From Zantedeschia hybrid cultivar (lineage: Eukaryota; Streptophyta; Magnoliopsida; Alismatales; Araceae), in NCBI GenBank assembly GCA_030544215.1, contig JARZZO010000013.1, positions 24,418,729 to 24,482,728 of the forward strand: 64,000 bases of DNA, in the 5' to 3' direction. The translations under genes were made by a program, and so were the position numbers. This document shows positions 1 to 11,032 of the stretch, one piece after another. Positions within the stretch are counted from its first letter, which is position 1. The number at the start of each line of letters is the position of its first letter. Under the pieces are notes generated by a model. It was not told where the DNA came from. It worked only from the letters and a program-made list of their open reading frames with translations, and ran no database searches.

Positions 1-134
1 ATCACAAAAATAACCATTCTCATCTCATCTTGGTCTAGTGTATGCTAGGTAGAAGATCTCAAAAGCCATATATTATCAAACCCATTCAAGAAATTGAGAG
101 ATACCTACATCACCAAACCAACATTCAACATCAA

Positions 135-905
135 ATGGCTGGAAACAATCAACAAATGCCAAAACAAATGAAGGAATACTTCATTCCTCAAGACTATAAT
201 CCTTCATCTTGTATCTAATTGCCTAATGTCCATGCTAGCCATTATGAGATCAAGTCAAGCACCATCCAAATGCTCCCATCTTTTTATGGGAATACCAATG
301 AAGATCCATATAAACATTTGGATGAATTCTTTGAAATTTGTTCAACCGTGAAAATTCAAGATTTCACGGAAGATGCCCTTCGACTTACCCTATTTCCTTT
401 CTCACTTAAGGACAAAGCCAAATATTGGCTTGGAACGATAGGGAAGCCCATTAGGACTTGGCCCGAAATGCAACAAGAGTTCCTAAAAAAATTCTATCCT
501 ATTGGGAGAACAAATACAATGAGAAGGGCTATAACTGGATTCTCACAATTACCAGGAGAACAAATTCATGAATCTTGGGAACGATTGAAAGAATTGTTGA
601 GAAAATGTCCACATCATGGATTGTCTAGATGGCAAATTGTGCAAGCATTCTATGAAGGTTTAGATGCACAATACAGGCAAATGGTAGATGCATCTTGTGG
701 AGGAGCATTCATGAGCAAAAGTGAGGAAGAAGCTTATGATTTGTTTGAAATGCTAAGTGAAAATTCAATAAATCATGCTTCACTTTCATCATATGAAAGA
801 TCTGTGGGAACATCCAAACGGACTGGAGTCTATGAAATAAGAAATAGAGGAGAATTTGAACCTAAGATGGATATCAATGCCTTGACCTTCTGGCCCAACA
901 AATGA
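135..905 (+). pseudogene. Element A gag, N-terminal part (capsid), broken
   Basis: A start codon at 135 opens a frame that hits a TAA at 216-218 after 27 codons and then continues for 228 codons to 905. The capsid-like region holds FPFSLKDKAKYWL and a run ending near SSYE, as in retrotransposon gag proteins of plant Ty3/gypsy elements. Gag packages the element RNA in cytoplasmic particles. The frame ends at 905, where the next coding frame starts at 902, so a one-base shift separates it from the rest of gag. I chose 135 because it is the first ATG in the same frame and precedes conserved sequence only slightly. Confidence 0.75.
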
Positions 906-2677
906 GCAAAATGGATCTTATGGCCCAAAAGCTAGACCAAGTCCTAGCTTCGAATAACCAAGGATCTAATATCCATGCACAATCAAGACCTTACTCTGAA
1001 TCCTCTTCATCTTACCAAGAAGCTTGTAGTCTTTGTGCCAGCCCAACTCACCATGTCAATGAGTGTCCCACGGCAGCCCAATTGCCACCGTTCATCCAAG
1101 AACAAGTCCAAGCAGCCCAGGGTTATTCAAAGCCCAATCATGATCCATATTCTAACACCTACAACCCTGGTTGGAAGAATCATCCTAATTTTTCATGGAA
1201 ATCTCAACAAGCCCAAGCTCCAAATCCACAAGCACAAAATTTTCAGAACAGGGCCCATCAACAGAATTACTATCCAAATCAATCTTTCAACAAAAGCCAA
1301 CAAGCTCAAGTTCCTTACTTTCAGCCCAATAACAACCAGAATATGTTCTCTCAACCTCCATATCAAATCCCACAACATCAGCCATCAAATCAAAATGATG
1401 ACAAATTCAATATGCTGCAACAATTACTCATGAATCAACAACAACAACAGCAACAATTGCAACAATTGGTCATCTCTCAACAACAATCCATTTCAAAATT
1501 GGAAGCCCAATTGGGTCAAATGGCTGATACAACCATGAGGAGGGAAGTGGGCCCATTACCAAGTCAACCCATTGCAAACCCGCGAAAGTATCCTCCGGGT
1601 TTCCAACATCAACCAATCCTACCTAACCCTCAAGCCCAACCTCAAATGGGCTCAAATCCACCAAGAGGCCCACAGTTAGAAAATGCGAAAGCAATTTTGG
1701 CCTTAAGAAGTGGTAAAGTCTTGTCGGATCCTTACCTAAATCAAGGATCTAGTCAGCCCAATCCTGAACAAAATGAAGAAGAAAAAGGAGAAGAAGATGA
1801 AGATGAGAATGAACAACCCAATATCATTCAAGGAAAAGGAAAAATGGAGGAATGTCCTGAGAATTATAAACCGAAAATCCCTTTTCCACAAGCTTTAGAA
1901 AATGGCAAAGAACAAAGAAAGCATCAAATCCAAGCAAAAAATGAACAGTTAATGGACTTATTTAAACAAGTCCACATTAACATATCATTGGTTGATGCAA
2001 TCCAACATGTGCCGGCCTATGCCAAGTTTTTGAAAGAACTTTGCACTCACAAGAGAGAGCCTAAAGCAAATCCCAAAAAAGTCTTTTTGTCTGAAGAAGT
2101 GAGTGCCATTTTGCTCAACCAACTGCCTAAAAAGATGAAAGACCCTGGAGCACCACTTATCTCTTGTGTTGTTGAAGGAACCACCTTTGATAAGGCATTA
2201 TTGGACCTTGGAGCAAGTGTGAACCTATTACCCACCTCAGTTTATGAAAAATTTGGGATAGGAGAATTGAAACCAACTCCGGTGATCCTACATTTGGCCG
2301 ATAGATCTCTTAGGACACCGAAAGGAATGGTGGAAGATGTCATTGTCAGGATTGATACTTGCTACTTCCCAGTTGATTTTGTCATCCTTGACATGGAACC
2401 CGTTCAACATCTGAGAAATAGCCCAATTATATTGGGCCGACCTTTTCTAGCCACTGCAAATGCCATCATTAACTGCAAATCTGGGTTAATGGATATCTCA
2501 TTTGGAGATCACAAATTATCCCTCAACATTTTCAAAGCTTCTGGCCATATGCAGGATGGGGAAGATTGTTTTGCAATTGATGTGATTGATAATATTGTAG
2601 AAACATCCCCTTCGGCCCAATTTGAAGAGGAAGAGGAGTTAATGGCCATATCAGATTTGAATAAAAGGACTTGGTAG
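902..2677 (+). pseudogene. Element A gag C-terminus and aspartic protease
   Basis: 591 codons. Residues 42-55 form a CX2CX4HX4C zinc knuckle, which binds element RNA. A Gln/Asn/Pro-rich linker follows (residues about 90-240, with a CAA-rich stretch near 1430-1460), then an acidic stretch, then the protease. The active-site motif reads LDLGASVNLLP near residue 435, the D-L-G form typical of Athila elements in place of D-S/T-G. The frame stops at TAG 2675-2677 but coding similarity continues in the same frame into the reverse transcriptase, so this is a nonsense mutation inside a polyprotein and not a natural gene end. Confidence 0.8.
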
Positions 2678-4093
2678 CCCAATAAGGTTGAGCCTTTACC
2701 TGAACTCAATCTAGAACCTACTCCTCTATCTCTCCAGGTTCCTCCTCAGTTAGAGCTCAAACCTTTGCCGGAATCTCTCAAATATGTCTTTTTGGGCCCA
2801 TCTGAAACTCTACCTGTGATCATAGCTACGGATCTTAACCCTACCCAAGAAGAACAACTCATTGAAGTTCTTCGAACTCATAAAGAAGCCATAGGGTGGT
2901 CAGTAGCTGATTTGAAAGGAATAAGCCCAACCACATGCATGCATCATATTTATCTTGAAGATAATGCAAAACCAAGCAGAGAAATGCAAAGGAAATTGAA
3001 TCCTATTATGATGGAAGTGGTTAAGAAAGAAGTGGTGAAATGGCTAGATGCGGGTATTATATATCCGATATCTGATAGCAAGTGGGTAAGCCCAACCCAA
3101 GTAGTGCCAAAGAAGTTTGGCTTAACTGTGGTAACAAATGAAAAAGGTGAAGAAATGCCCACTAGGCTAACCACGGGGTGGAGAGTTTGTATTGATTACA
3201 GAAAATTGAACACAATGACAAAGAAAGATCATTTCCCACTCCCGTTTATTGATCAGATTTTGGAAAAGCTAGCGGGTCAGAAATATTTCTGTTTCTTAGA
3301 TGGATATTCGGGATATAATCAAGTGGCTATATACCCAGAAGATCAGGAGAAAACCACATTCACATGTCCATTTGGCACATTTGCATTCCGAAGAATGCCA
3401 TTTGGACTATGTAATGCACCAGCAACTTTCCAAAGGTGCATGTTGGCCATCTTCTCAGATATGGTGGGAGAATTCCTTGAAGTATTCATGGATGATTTTT
3501 CAATATTCGGGGATTCATTTGAAATTTGTCTGGAGAATTTGAAAAATGTACTGGGAAGATGCATAGAGACCAATTTGGTTCTAAGTTGGGAAAAGAGTCA
3601 TTTCATGGTTAAAGAGGGCATAGTTTTGGGCCATATAGTGTCTGGAAGAGGTATCGAAGTGGATAAAGCTAAAGTTAGCCTAATCGCCAATCTTCCTCCA
3701 CCCACTTCGGTAAAACAAATTCGATCATTCTTGGGCCATGCCGGCTTCTACCGCCGGTTTATTCAAAATTTCTCCCAAATTGCCCGACCATTAACCCTTC
3801 TCTTAGCCAAAGATGTCCCATTCCATATTGATGAAAAATGCTTGGAAGCATTTAAATCTTTAAAAGAGGCTCTAATCAAAGCTCCCATTCTCCAATCGCC
3901 TGATTGCTCTTTGCCATTTGAGATAATGTGCGATGCTTCTGATTATGCTATGGGAGCAGTACTGGGACAAAGAATCAATAAAAAGCCTGTGGTGATTTAT
4001 TATGCAAGTCGTACACTTGTAGATGCTCAGATGAACTATACCACCACAGAAAAAGAATTGTTAGCTGTTGTTTTTGCTCTGGAGAAATTTTGA
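2678..4093 (+). pseudogene. Element A reverse transcriptase and start of RNase H
   Basis: Continues the frame of the preceding part after TAG 2675. Visible reverse transcriptase landmarks are WRVCIDYRKLN, FLDGYSGYNQV, the fingers segment FAFRRMPFGLCNAPATFQR and the catalytic box FMDDFSIFG near 3488-3515, which carries Phe for the first Tyr of YXDD, a form seen in Athila elements. The RNase H start reads MCDASDYAMGAVLGQ. It would copy the element RNA into DNA. The frame ends at TGA 4091-4093 inside the conserved RNase H region, where similarity continues in frame, consistent with a CGA to TGA change. Confidence 0.82.
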
Positions 4094-4891
4094 TCTTACC
4101 TTTTGGGAGCAAAAGTGATTATTTATTCTGATCACTCGGCATTGAAATATTTGTTGACAAAGAAAGATGCCAAACCAAGATTAATCAGGTGGATCCTACT
4201 CCTCCAAAAATTTGATTTGGAGATTCGGGACAAAAAGGGATCCGAGAATGTGGTTGCTGATCATCTCTCCCGAATCATGATTTCAGATAATGAACCAATG
4301 AGAGACTCATTCCCTGATGAACATCTCTTAGCCATTTCCCACACGTCACCACCATGGTATGCACATATTGTGAATTTTAAGGTGACTGGTCAAATCCCAC
4401 AAGGATGGACAAAAAATGAAAAAGATAAATTCTTCTCTCAAGAGAAGTATGATTTTTGGGAAGACCCTGAACTCTTCAAAATTTGTCCAGATCAAATAAT
4501 CCGGAGATGTGTGCCTGAAGAAGAACAACAAAGTGTTTTGAACTTTTCCCATAACCTTGCTTGTGGAGGTCATTTCTCCGGAAAGAAAACCGCAACAAAG
4601 GTTTTACAAAGCGGTTTCTATTGGCCCACACTCTTCAAGGATGCTTATGAGTTCAGCAAAACATGCCTAAGATGTCAAGCTGTTGGAAATATGACTAAAA
4701 GAGATATGATGCCTCTAAATCCAATCTTAGTGGTTGAAATTTTTGATGTTTGGGGATTAGATTTCATGGGCCCTTTTCCACCATCTTTTGGATGCGAATA
4801 CATCTTGGTGGCAGTGGACTATGTGTCTAAATGGATTGAAGCAATAGCCACCCGAACCAATGATCACAAGGTGGTGATGAAATTTGTATAG
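4094..4891 (+). pseudogene. Element A RNase H end and integrase N-terminal half
   Basis: Same frame as the reverse transcriptase. Carries the RNase H motif YSDHSALKYLL, then the integrase zinc-binding HHCC region (FSHNLACGGHF with CLRCQ about 35 residues on) and the first catalytic Asp in WGLDFMGPFP. Integrase joins the DNA copy to the host chromosome. A TAG at 4889-4891 interrupts the catalytic core. Similarity resumes immediately in the same frame. Confidence 0.8.
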
Positions 4892-5641
4892 AAGAATATC
4901 TTTTCTAGGTTCGGATGGCCAAAGGCTATCATTAGTGATGGGGGTTCGCACTTCACTCATTCTCAATTTCGAGCATTGCTCAAAAGATATGGGATTACTC
5001 ATAAGCTTGCTACCCCTTACCATCCCCAAACTAGTGGCCAAGTAGAGATATCCAATAGAGAAATCAAGAATATCTTGCAAAAATCTGTTAGGCCTGATAG
5101 AAAAGATTGGTCCGAAAGGTTAGATGATGCTTTGTGGGCCTATCGGATTGCTTATAAAACTCCTATTGGCATGTCACCATACAGGCTAGTCTTTGGAAAA
5201 GCCTGCCATCTCCCAGTGGAATTAGAACATAGAGCTTATTGGGCTATCAAACAGGTCAATTTTGATCTAGTCAAAGCAGGTTCACACCGAACCTTACAAT
5301 TGAGCGAACTAGATGAAATAAGAAATGAAGCCTATGAGAACTCGAAAATCTATAAAGCCAAGACTAAAGCTTTTCATGATAAACATATTGTGAGGAAATC
5401 TTTCCACCCTAATCAAAAAGTCTGGCTATTTAACTCAAGGTTGCGTTTGTTTCTTGGGAAATTGAAATCAAGATGGGATGGGCCATTCTTGGTGATTAAA
5501 GCTTTTGACCATGGTGCAGTCAAGATCATGGATCCAAAAAATGGACAGGCATTTACTGTTAATGGGCAACGCTTAAAACCTTACATTGAAAACCTTCAAA
5601 ATTGTCCATTGGAATCCATGCAGCTAAGTGATCCACAATGA
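4892..5641 (+). pseudogene. Element A integrase C-terminal half
   Basis: Continues after TAG 4889 without a frame change. Contains the second and third catalytic residues, Asp in IISDGGSHF and Glu in SGQVEISNRE, then the DALWAYR and GMSPYRLVFGKACHLPVELEH segments usual in Athila integrases and a basic C-terminal tail ending at the TGA 5639-5641. The end is probably the natural end of pol, because the next sequence is non-coding and leads to a G-rich tract. Confidence 0.8.
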
Positions 5642-6814
5642 ACATAATTTTGTCTGGCTGAAGACATTAAACTTAGCGCTTATTGGGAGGCAACCCAATC
5701 TTCTCATTTTTATTCTAATCATTCTCTTTTTCTTTTCTTTTTTTAGAAAATTCATAAAATCCACCATGGAGAACAGAGAGAAGCCTCGTAACATCTCAGG
5801 TTGTATCTCCCCTCATCATTAATTTTTGTGCATTTCTATGCCATTGAGGACAATGTCATTCAAGTTGGGGGGAGAATCATAATGCATATTGAATAAAATC
5901 GTTTAAAATGAACAAAAGTTTTGAAATTTTTTCAATTTTCACACAAATTTTCAAAAGAAAAAAAAAAAATTGTTTCATTTTTCACACTCCAACAGAAATT
6001 TATATCTATCACACTTCATTTAGGGAATCTTGATCAAAAAATTGAGGTAAAAGGATGAGTAAAAGTTTGAATTAACCCCTCTCTCTACAAAGAATCACGA
6101 CGGGATGATTTTCACACACGCACGGTAACTTGGAAAGAGTGGAAGATCCTGAAAGTGTAGAGTTGTTGGAGTCACCCGAAGTGTAGAATTACCCATTCTA
6201 CTTTTACTTTTAGGTCAAATGAACGAAAAGTTAGGATTCGTAATAGGAGATCAAACCACTTAACACTTTAAGGAGGCGGTCATTTCGAAAAAAAAAAAAA
6301 GGGACAATCAGAAGCATAAAAATCAAATAAATATGCTTGAAAAGAGTCAAAGGAAGGACGGTGGCAAAAAGTATGCACCTCCCCTCAGACAAAAATAAAG
6401 AGAGTGGCAAAAAGTACGCACTCTCAAAGCACAAAACAATCGTGCTAAAGTCCTTCACAGCAAAATAAGACCAAATCTTAAAAAGTTTTAAGTCGGGGCG
6501 AAAACCGAAAAGCGAACCTAGCCAACTAATCCAGAGATCTCTTTTTCTATTCTCTCCCCTGGGTAATTCTACTCCAAGAGGCAGTAAAGGCAACGATATA
6601 CCAAACAGTATAGAAATGAACTCCAAGCACCTCAAATGATATGCACAATCACTTGTCATGATTCTAAGTATGGTGGGCGGGAGAACGAAAACTTGAATTC
6701 CAATTACCTACCATTTGCAATAGATATCCTTTAAAAAGAACTGTGATTCTTTTTACTGATCATGGTAGTCCTAATTTTTCAAATAATTGTATTGCTAAGG
6801 GACTAGCAATGATT
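5642..6814 (+). other. Element A 3' non-coding tract between pol and LTR
   Basis: About 1.2 kb, A-rich, with several homopolymer A runs (near 5956 and 6288) and no open frame of note on the + strand. Athila elements often carry an envelope-like gene here. I see no such frame in this copy, so it was either lost or never present in this family. Confidence 0.6.
5862..5875 (+). promoter_or_regulatory. Internal polypurine tract-like G-rich site
   Basis: AAGTTGGGGGGAGA follows a GAGGACAATGTCATT context shortly after the pol stop. A G-rich tract just after pol is common in Athila elements and nearly repeats the polypurine tract next to the 3' LTR. It may prime second-strand synthesis or be a relic. 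Confidence 0.5.
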
Positions 6815-6825
6815 AAGTTGGGGGG
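6815..6825 (+). promoter_or_regulatory. Polypurine tract of element A
   Basis: AAGTTGGGGGG directly abuts the TG that opens the 3' LTR, the expected position for the RNase H-resistant primer of plus-strand DNA synthesis. Confidence 0.7.
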
Positions 6826-7077
6826 TGTGATAAGTCCATAATTTTACATAAATAACAGATGAAATTTACATAATTTGCTATCAATTTAACGGACAAAATC
6901 ACATGGAATGATAGATAAACCATTTGCGCATTCAGAATCTGAATTTTAAAATATCATCACTCCATGGATGGAATAAGGATAGCAACTTCATTTCCTCAGC
7001 AATTATTTAATGCACAGTTGAATGATTTATGGCTATGAGAACTTAACTGTTATTTTATGTGAAACAGGACATGAACA

Positions 7078-7143
7078 AGCAGATGGCATAGTGGTTGGAC
7101 CACCCGAACTTCAAGGAAACAACCAGGGTTCGAATCCTGGCAA
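7078..7143 (+). repeat. tRNA-like segment (SINE head or Pol III-like promoter) in LTR
   Basis: An A-box-like TGGCATAGTGG (7084-7094) and a perfect B-box GGTTCGAATCC (7127-7137) are spaced as in a tRNA gene. The T-arm does not form a proper 5-bp stem in tRNA register, and no clear anticodon arm or acceptor stem exists, so this is not a working tRNA gene. It could be a SINE head or an old part of the LTR. Confidence 0.55.
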
Positions 7144-7368
7144 AAGCAACATTTTATTTCGTATTTTAGCTTCAACTGGGGCCCACATGCCAACTAAGAG
7201 AGAAAGGAGGAGGGAATTCTGAAATTCGAAGAAAGGAGGATCCATCTAAAAAAATCGAAATTCAAATCACCAATTAATGTTTTTAATGAGGATCCCCTAA
7301 TCAAAGGGGACTTAATGAAAAGATTTTTTTTAAAATCTCTTTTTGAAATTCAAACCCCTCATCTTTTT

Positions 7369-7376
7369 TATAAAAC
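7369..7376 (+). promoter_or_regulatory. TATA box of element A 3' LTR
   Basis: TATAAAAC lies about 65 bp upstream of the CT-rich tract that probably begins the transcribed part of the LTR. Position and sequence fit an RNA polymerase II core promoter. It is not supported by other data. Confidence 0.45.
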
Positions 7377-7649
7377 TAAGGGAGGAGGTCAAAGGGAAGG
7401 GGGGTGAACCGAATTTCCAGACATTTTTTTAGCATCTCTCTCTCTCTTTGCTTTTCCTCCCTCCCCACGCAGCACCTCTCTCTTTCTCCCCTCTGCACAC
7501 TCCTTCTCTCTCTCCTTCTCTTTCTCTCCCTACGCATCTCTCTCTTCTATTCTCTATCTTTCTTTCCCTTTTGCTCCCTCCCTCTCAACCTTTTTCTCTC
7601 TCTCCCGCCTGCTTTCTCTCTCTCTCCCAGCACTCTCTGTCTCTCCCTT

Positions 7650-8150
7650 TTGCAGCTCGCAACCCCGCACGGCCCGCCACGCGTCAGCAACCGGCGATTC
7701 GCCGCCGCCCTCCTCGTCGCCCGTGCCGTTGCACGAGCCGTCCCGCGCCACGCGGCGCTCGCCGCGCGCTTCCCGCCCGGCCGCCTCGTCGCCCGTGCGC
7801 CGCACCGGGCCTCGCGAGGACACGCGGCGAGCGGGGCGGATTCGGCCGCCACACCCTCGTCGCCCGTGCAGGCACGGGCCGTGCCTCGCTCGTCGCCGCC
7901 TTTGCACGCGGCATACCCAGGTTCGTCCTCGCCTGCCGCGCAGCCATCTGCTGCCACACCTCGGCTGCCGTGCTGCCGCGCCCTCGCCTGCAGCGCCCGC
8001 CTCGCCTGCCGCGCCGCACGACCTGCCGCGCCTCGCCTGCCGCGCCCAAGCCGCCCTGAGCTGCCTCGGTCCAACGCGCCGCTGCTCACATCTGTTGCCA
8101 CGAACCCCCGCGTCGGTCCACAGTGCCAACGCATCCACAGAAGGCTCACA
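7650..8150. repeat. CpG-dense block with short tandem repeats in LTR
   Basis: About 500 bp of very GC-rich, CpG-rich sequence in an otherwise AT-rich region. CTCGTCGCCCGTGC recurs about every 72 bp (near 7713, 7786, 7857), and a CTCGCCTGCCGCGC-like unit recurs several times between 7930 and 8045. Open frames run through it on both strands in several frames, a composition effect and not evidence of coding. Confidence 0.6.
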
Positions 8151-8629
8151 TAGCCCCTGTTATTGCTTCTAAATTAAATTTGTTTTAGTTTTTGAGAAAT
8201 TAGTTAGCATTTCTGATATTTTCTTGGAACATTGTAAATTTTCTTATTGCAATGATAGTGATTGTGTTATTTGCTTTTCCAAAGTTGTCATCTTCACTAT
8301 TTTCTTAGATTAATATTATCTTGTTGAATTTATTTGCTTTACTCAATCTTAAAAATTAGTTAACTAAGTTTTGGTGATAGATTCTAGGTGTTAATTAGAA
8401 GCATGTTAAATTCTATAATTAGTTCTGTTTAAAATAGAAGTTTTTAACTAGAACATCAAATCGAAAACCCAATTTCATTCAAAAATCCAAGGTTTTCAAA
8501 ATTAGATTTCTATTTCTCCGTGGATCGACCCGGTCTCAACCATGCACTACATTGTTATCTTTAATTGAGATTCGGACATTAAGATTGATGTTATTTGTGT
8601 TTTAACGACGGCATTTAAATACGCATCAA

Positions 8630-9956
8630 TCGTCCTCGCTTCCTCGCTCGCTGCAGCGTTCGAAGATCCCGTCTGACTGCGCGTAATCCCCCGCGACATG
8701 CGGATTCGGAATCCCCGTCGAACGGAAGGTGGAGCAGTTGGGAACCGCATGCCCAGAGGAGAGAGAAAGTGGGGAAGAACGAATGATGGCTAGGTCAGGG
8801 TTGCTGGCCCCGGACGTAGAATCCGTTCTTTTATAAGAAGTCAGTTTGCGGTTTTTCATAAAAACCCAGACTTATCCGAAATCCTGTCGGATTATCCATC
8901 GACTTGAAAATCATTTGCGTGTGACCCTCTAGGCCCAAATACCAGTCCAGTTAATAGCCCATTAAGTCTAGTAACCCTTTACTGACCCACTGAATTAATT
9001 GATATCCTTATATTCAATTAATCAGTCGAATTTAATGTCCCACAATAAATTCGGACGGACTGCCGATTACGTTGGATGCCAAGCAACATCGCGTGATCCT
9101 GGATGGCACTGGGGTTATCGCAACCCTCTATTGGAACCTTTCTGTCATCGGTTAGCGCGCGGATATAATCCTTCATCCGTACAATGTTCCCGAATCGACT
9201 TAGGGTATGGTTTACTGTTAAACCCTATTTGGTCGATTCACTTGAATCAAATGCCGCTAATCTGAATCCGATAACTCCTTATCGATTACAGAGTCTGCCT
9301 TGGCCAGGGACTTTAAGCGCATCATTCCCGGAACATTCTCTCTCAAACAACCGAGAGCGGATGATTCCGTATTGAACACACAATTACCTTCGAGGGCATT
9401 TCCCTGAACCCGATCGCTTGACTTATTGATAACCCATGGTTAGGGATTCGTTTGTCAAGGTCAAAGCTCAGAAACCTACCAACAAGATATCCTTGGAGTC
9501 TTAGGTCCAAGGATCATCCACGCAACCGTGACAATTGAATCGAGCTGGTTAACAGTAAGGTGATTACCATCCAGCGATTCATAGTCGGATCAGTTCAGTG
9601 AACTCATTCACCAAGGAGCACCTATAGGTTCAGCATAGTGTCTCCATACAAGTGACTTATGGGATTAGTCACCCTCATCATATGAGCTAAAGTAACCTAT
9701 ACTAGTCATCCGGATGTTCGATGTCCTATCTCAAACATCCTATGACTAGGAACAATTAAGAACATGTGTTTATAAGTCTTCGGTCCCATAATAATGATCT
9801 CATCATAATGCGAAGACTATTGCACATGTCATGGACTTCATCGTGATACGATAAACACAGATCGAATTAATTACACACAATGAATTATTGCCATTTATCA
9901 ATAATTTGAATAAGTACACAGTATCGGATTGGCTTTGAGACCATCTAATACTAACA
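8630..9956 (-). repeat. Element B: truncated LTR related to the LTRs of copia element D
   Basis: The reverse complement opens TGTTAG at 9956 and follows the D LTR in order: a similar start, ATGAAGTCCATG, a TTATAAACACAT then TTCTTAATTGTTCCTAGTC segment, GGGCCTAGAGGGTCACACGC near 8940, then the exon-like GC-rich part. The last about 250 bp of the LTR are missing because element A joins at 8629/8630. It abuts the broken integrase of element C at 9957. It is a solo LTR or the right LTR of a larger element whose remainder lies left of A. Confidence 0.7.
8828..8836 (-). promoter_or_regulatory. TATA box of LTR B
   Basis: TTATAAAAG on the - strand lies at the same relative place as the TATATATACA box in the LTRs of element D. 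Confidence 0.4.
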
Positions 9957-10592
9957 GTTGGGGGAAAGCTTCCCCGCGGCTTCGGTTGGCTTAGATGCGT
10001 GAGAATTCCTCAACACGAGGCTCCCGGCTTCAAAGCTTCGGGGCTTCACTCGAGTGTTGTGGTATTTGGCCATGCGCTGCTGATAAGCCGCCAGTCGAAT
10101 GCGAGCTTGATCCCTTGTTTCTTCTATAAGATCTAGATGATCTTTTAGGGCTTCATCATTGGTCTCCGGATTATGAGTGAGAACTCTTGGTGAGGGAAGG
10201 CTGACTTCGATGGGAATGACGGCTTCTACCCCATAAGCCATGCGGAACGGGGTTTCGCCGGTTGGGGTTTGACTTGTAGTCTGATAAGCCCATAGAATGC
10301 TCGGCAGCTCTTCCACCCATCGGCCCTTGGCATTGCCGAGGCGAGTCTTCAATCCTTGTAGACTTCGTTTAGTGACCTCGACTTGGCCATTTGTCCGAGG
10401 GTGTGCTACCGACGCGAATTTGTGAAGAATGCCGAAACTGGCGCAGTTGTCCTTGAACCGATAGCTGTCGAATTGTTTGCCGTTGTCTGAGATAATGGCT
10501 CGAGGGATGCCGTATCGGCAAATAATGGACTTCCATACGAAGTTACATGTGTTACTATCGGTTAGGATGTGAGGGGTTCGGCTTCTACCCAT
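9957..10592 (-). pseudogene. Element C integrase, catalytic core to C-terminus, truncated by LTR B
   Basis: Carries Asp in IISDNGKQFDS and Glu in NGQVEVTKRSL, the second and third catalytic residues, then LWAYQTTSQTPTGETPF and FRMAYGVEAVIPIEV. The reading frame ends in GKLSPN at 9957, exactly where a Trp codon is expected, because the LTR of element B begins there. A one-base shift near 10562 separates it from the upstream integrase half. Confidence 0.82.
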
Positions 10593-11032
10593 TTGGTAAA
10601 ATAGTCTACCGCCACAATAAGGAACTTCCTCTGGCCAGTGGCGACGGGAAAGGTCCTCAGGAGGTCAATTCCCCACTGGGCGAAAGGCCAGGGGTCTGAT
10701 AGAGGAGTTAGAAGGGTTGCTGACTGGTGGATGAGGGAGCTGAACCTCTGGCATTGATCGCAGCGGCGGACGAGGGCGGTCGCGTCCTTTCGGAGCGTCG
10801 GCCACCAGTATCCCTGCCTTAGGAGTTTATGAGCCAAGGCCCTTCCTCCGACGTGTGCTCCGCAAACCCCTTCATGTACCTCCCGAAGTGCATAATCAAC
10901 TTCGGCCGGGCCGAGGCATCGCAAGAGAGGTCGGCCGAAGGATTTTTTATATAATAGTCTGTCCAGAATGAGGAAGTGGGAAGAGCACCGCCGAACGTGT
11001 CTTGCTTCCTTTAGATCGGATGGGACTTCTCC
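10562..11032 (-). pseudogene. Element C integrase N-terminal half
   Basis: In frame with the upstream RNase H part but separated from it by TGA 11033-11035. Shows the zinc-binding region (HEGVCGAHVGG, later CDQCQ), the first catalytic Asp in GIDLLRTFP, where the usual Gly after LL is Arg, and VDYFTKWVEAEPL. Ends at a stop created by the frameshift near 10562. Confidence 0.8.

Larger units (their letters stand above)
1..8629 (+). mobile_element. Element A: Athila-like Ty3/gypsy retrotransposon, 5' end outside window
   Basis: Order seen on the + strand: gag, protease, reverse transcriptase, RNase H, integrase, a long non-coding 3' tract, a polypurine tract and a 3' LTR. The gag type, the DLGAS protease motif, the FMDD reverse transcriptase motif and a G-rich tract after pol fit the Athila lineage. 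The 5' LTR and primer site lie left of the window. All of gag-pol is one frame except for a shift near 902, with in-frame stops at 216, 2675, 4091 and 4889, so this copy is dead. Its 3' LTR ends inside another element's LTR (B), so A is younger than B. Confidence 0.85.
6826..8629 (+). repeat. 3' LTR of element A
   Basis: Opens TGTGATAAGTCC after the polypurine tract and ends in AATACGCATCA. Near the end is the CCGTGGATCGACCCGG segment found in many Athila and Tat LTRs. Length about 1.8 kb. It holds a TATA box near 7369, a pyrimidine-rich tract (about 7434-7640), a CpG-dense block (7650-8150) and a tRNA-like segment (7078-7143). The matching 5' LTR is outside the window, so the borders rest on the ends and the family signature. 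Confidence 0.75.

Noticed and set aside
6231..6659. A 142-codon - strand frame as an envelope-like gene of element A
   Set aside because: Wrong strand for element A and no recognised domain; it is likely chance in A-rich sequence.
7078..7143. A tRNA gene
   Set aside because: A and B boxes are present, but T-arm pairing is out of register and no acceptor or anticodon stem forms.
7404..8172. Overlapping open frames of up to 249 codons on both strands
   Set aside because: They lie in a CpG-dense, low-stop block of an LTR, are open in most frames at once and resemble no protein family; this is a composition effect.
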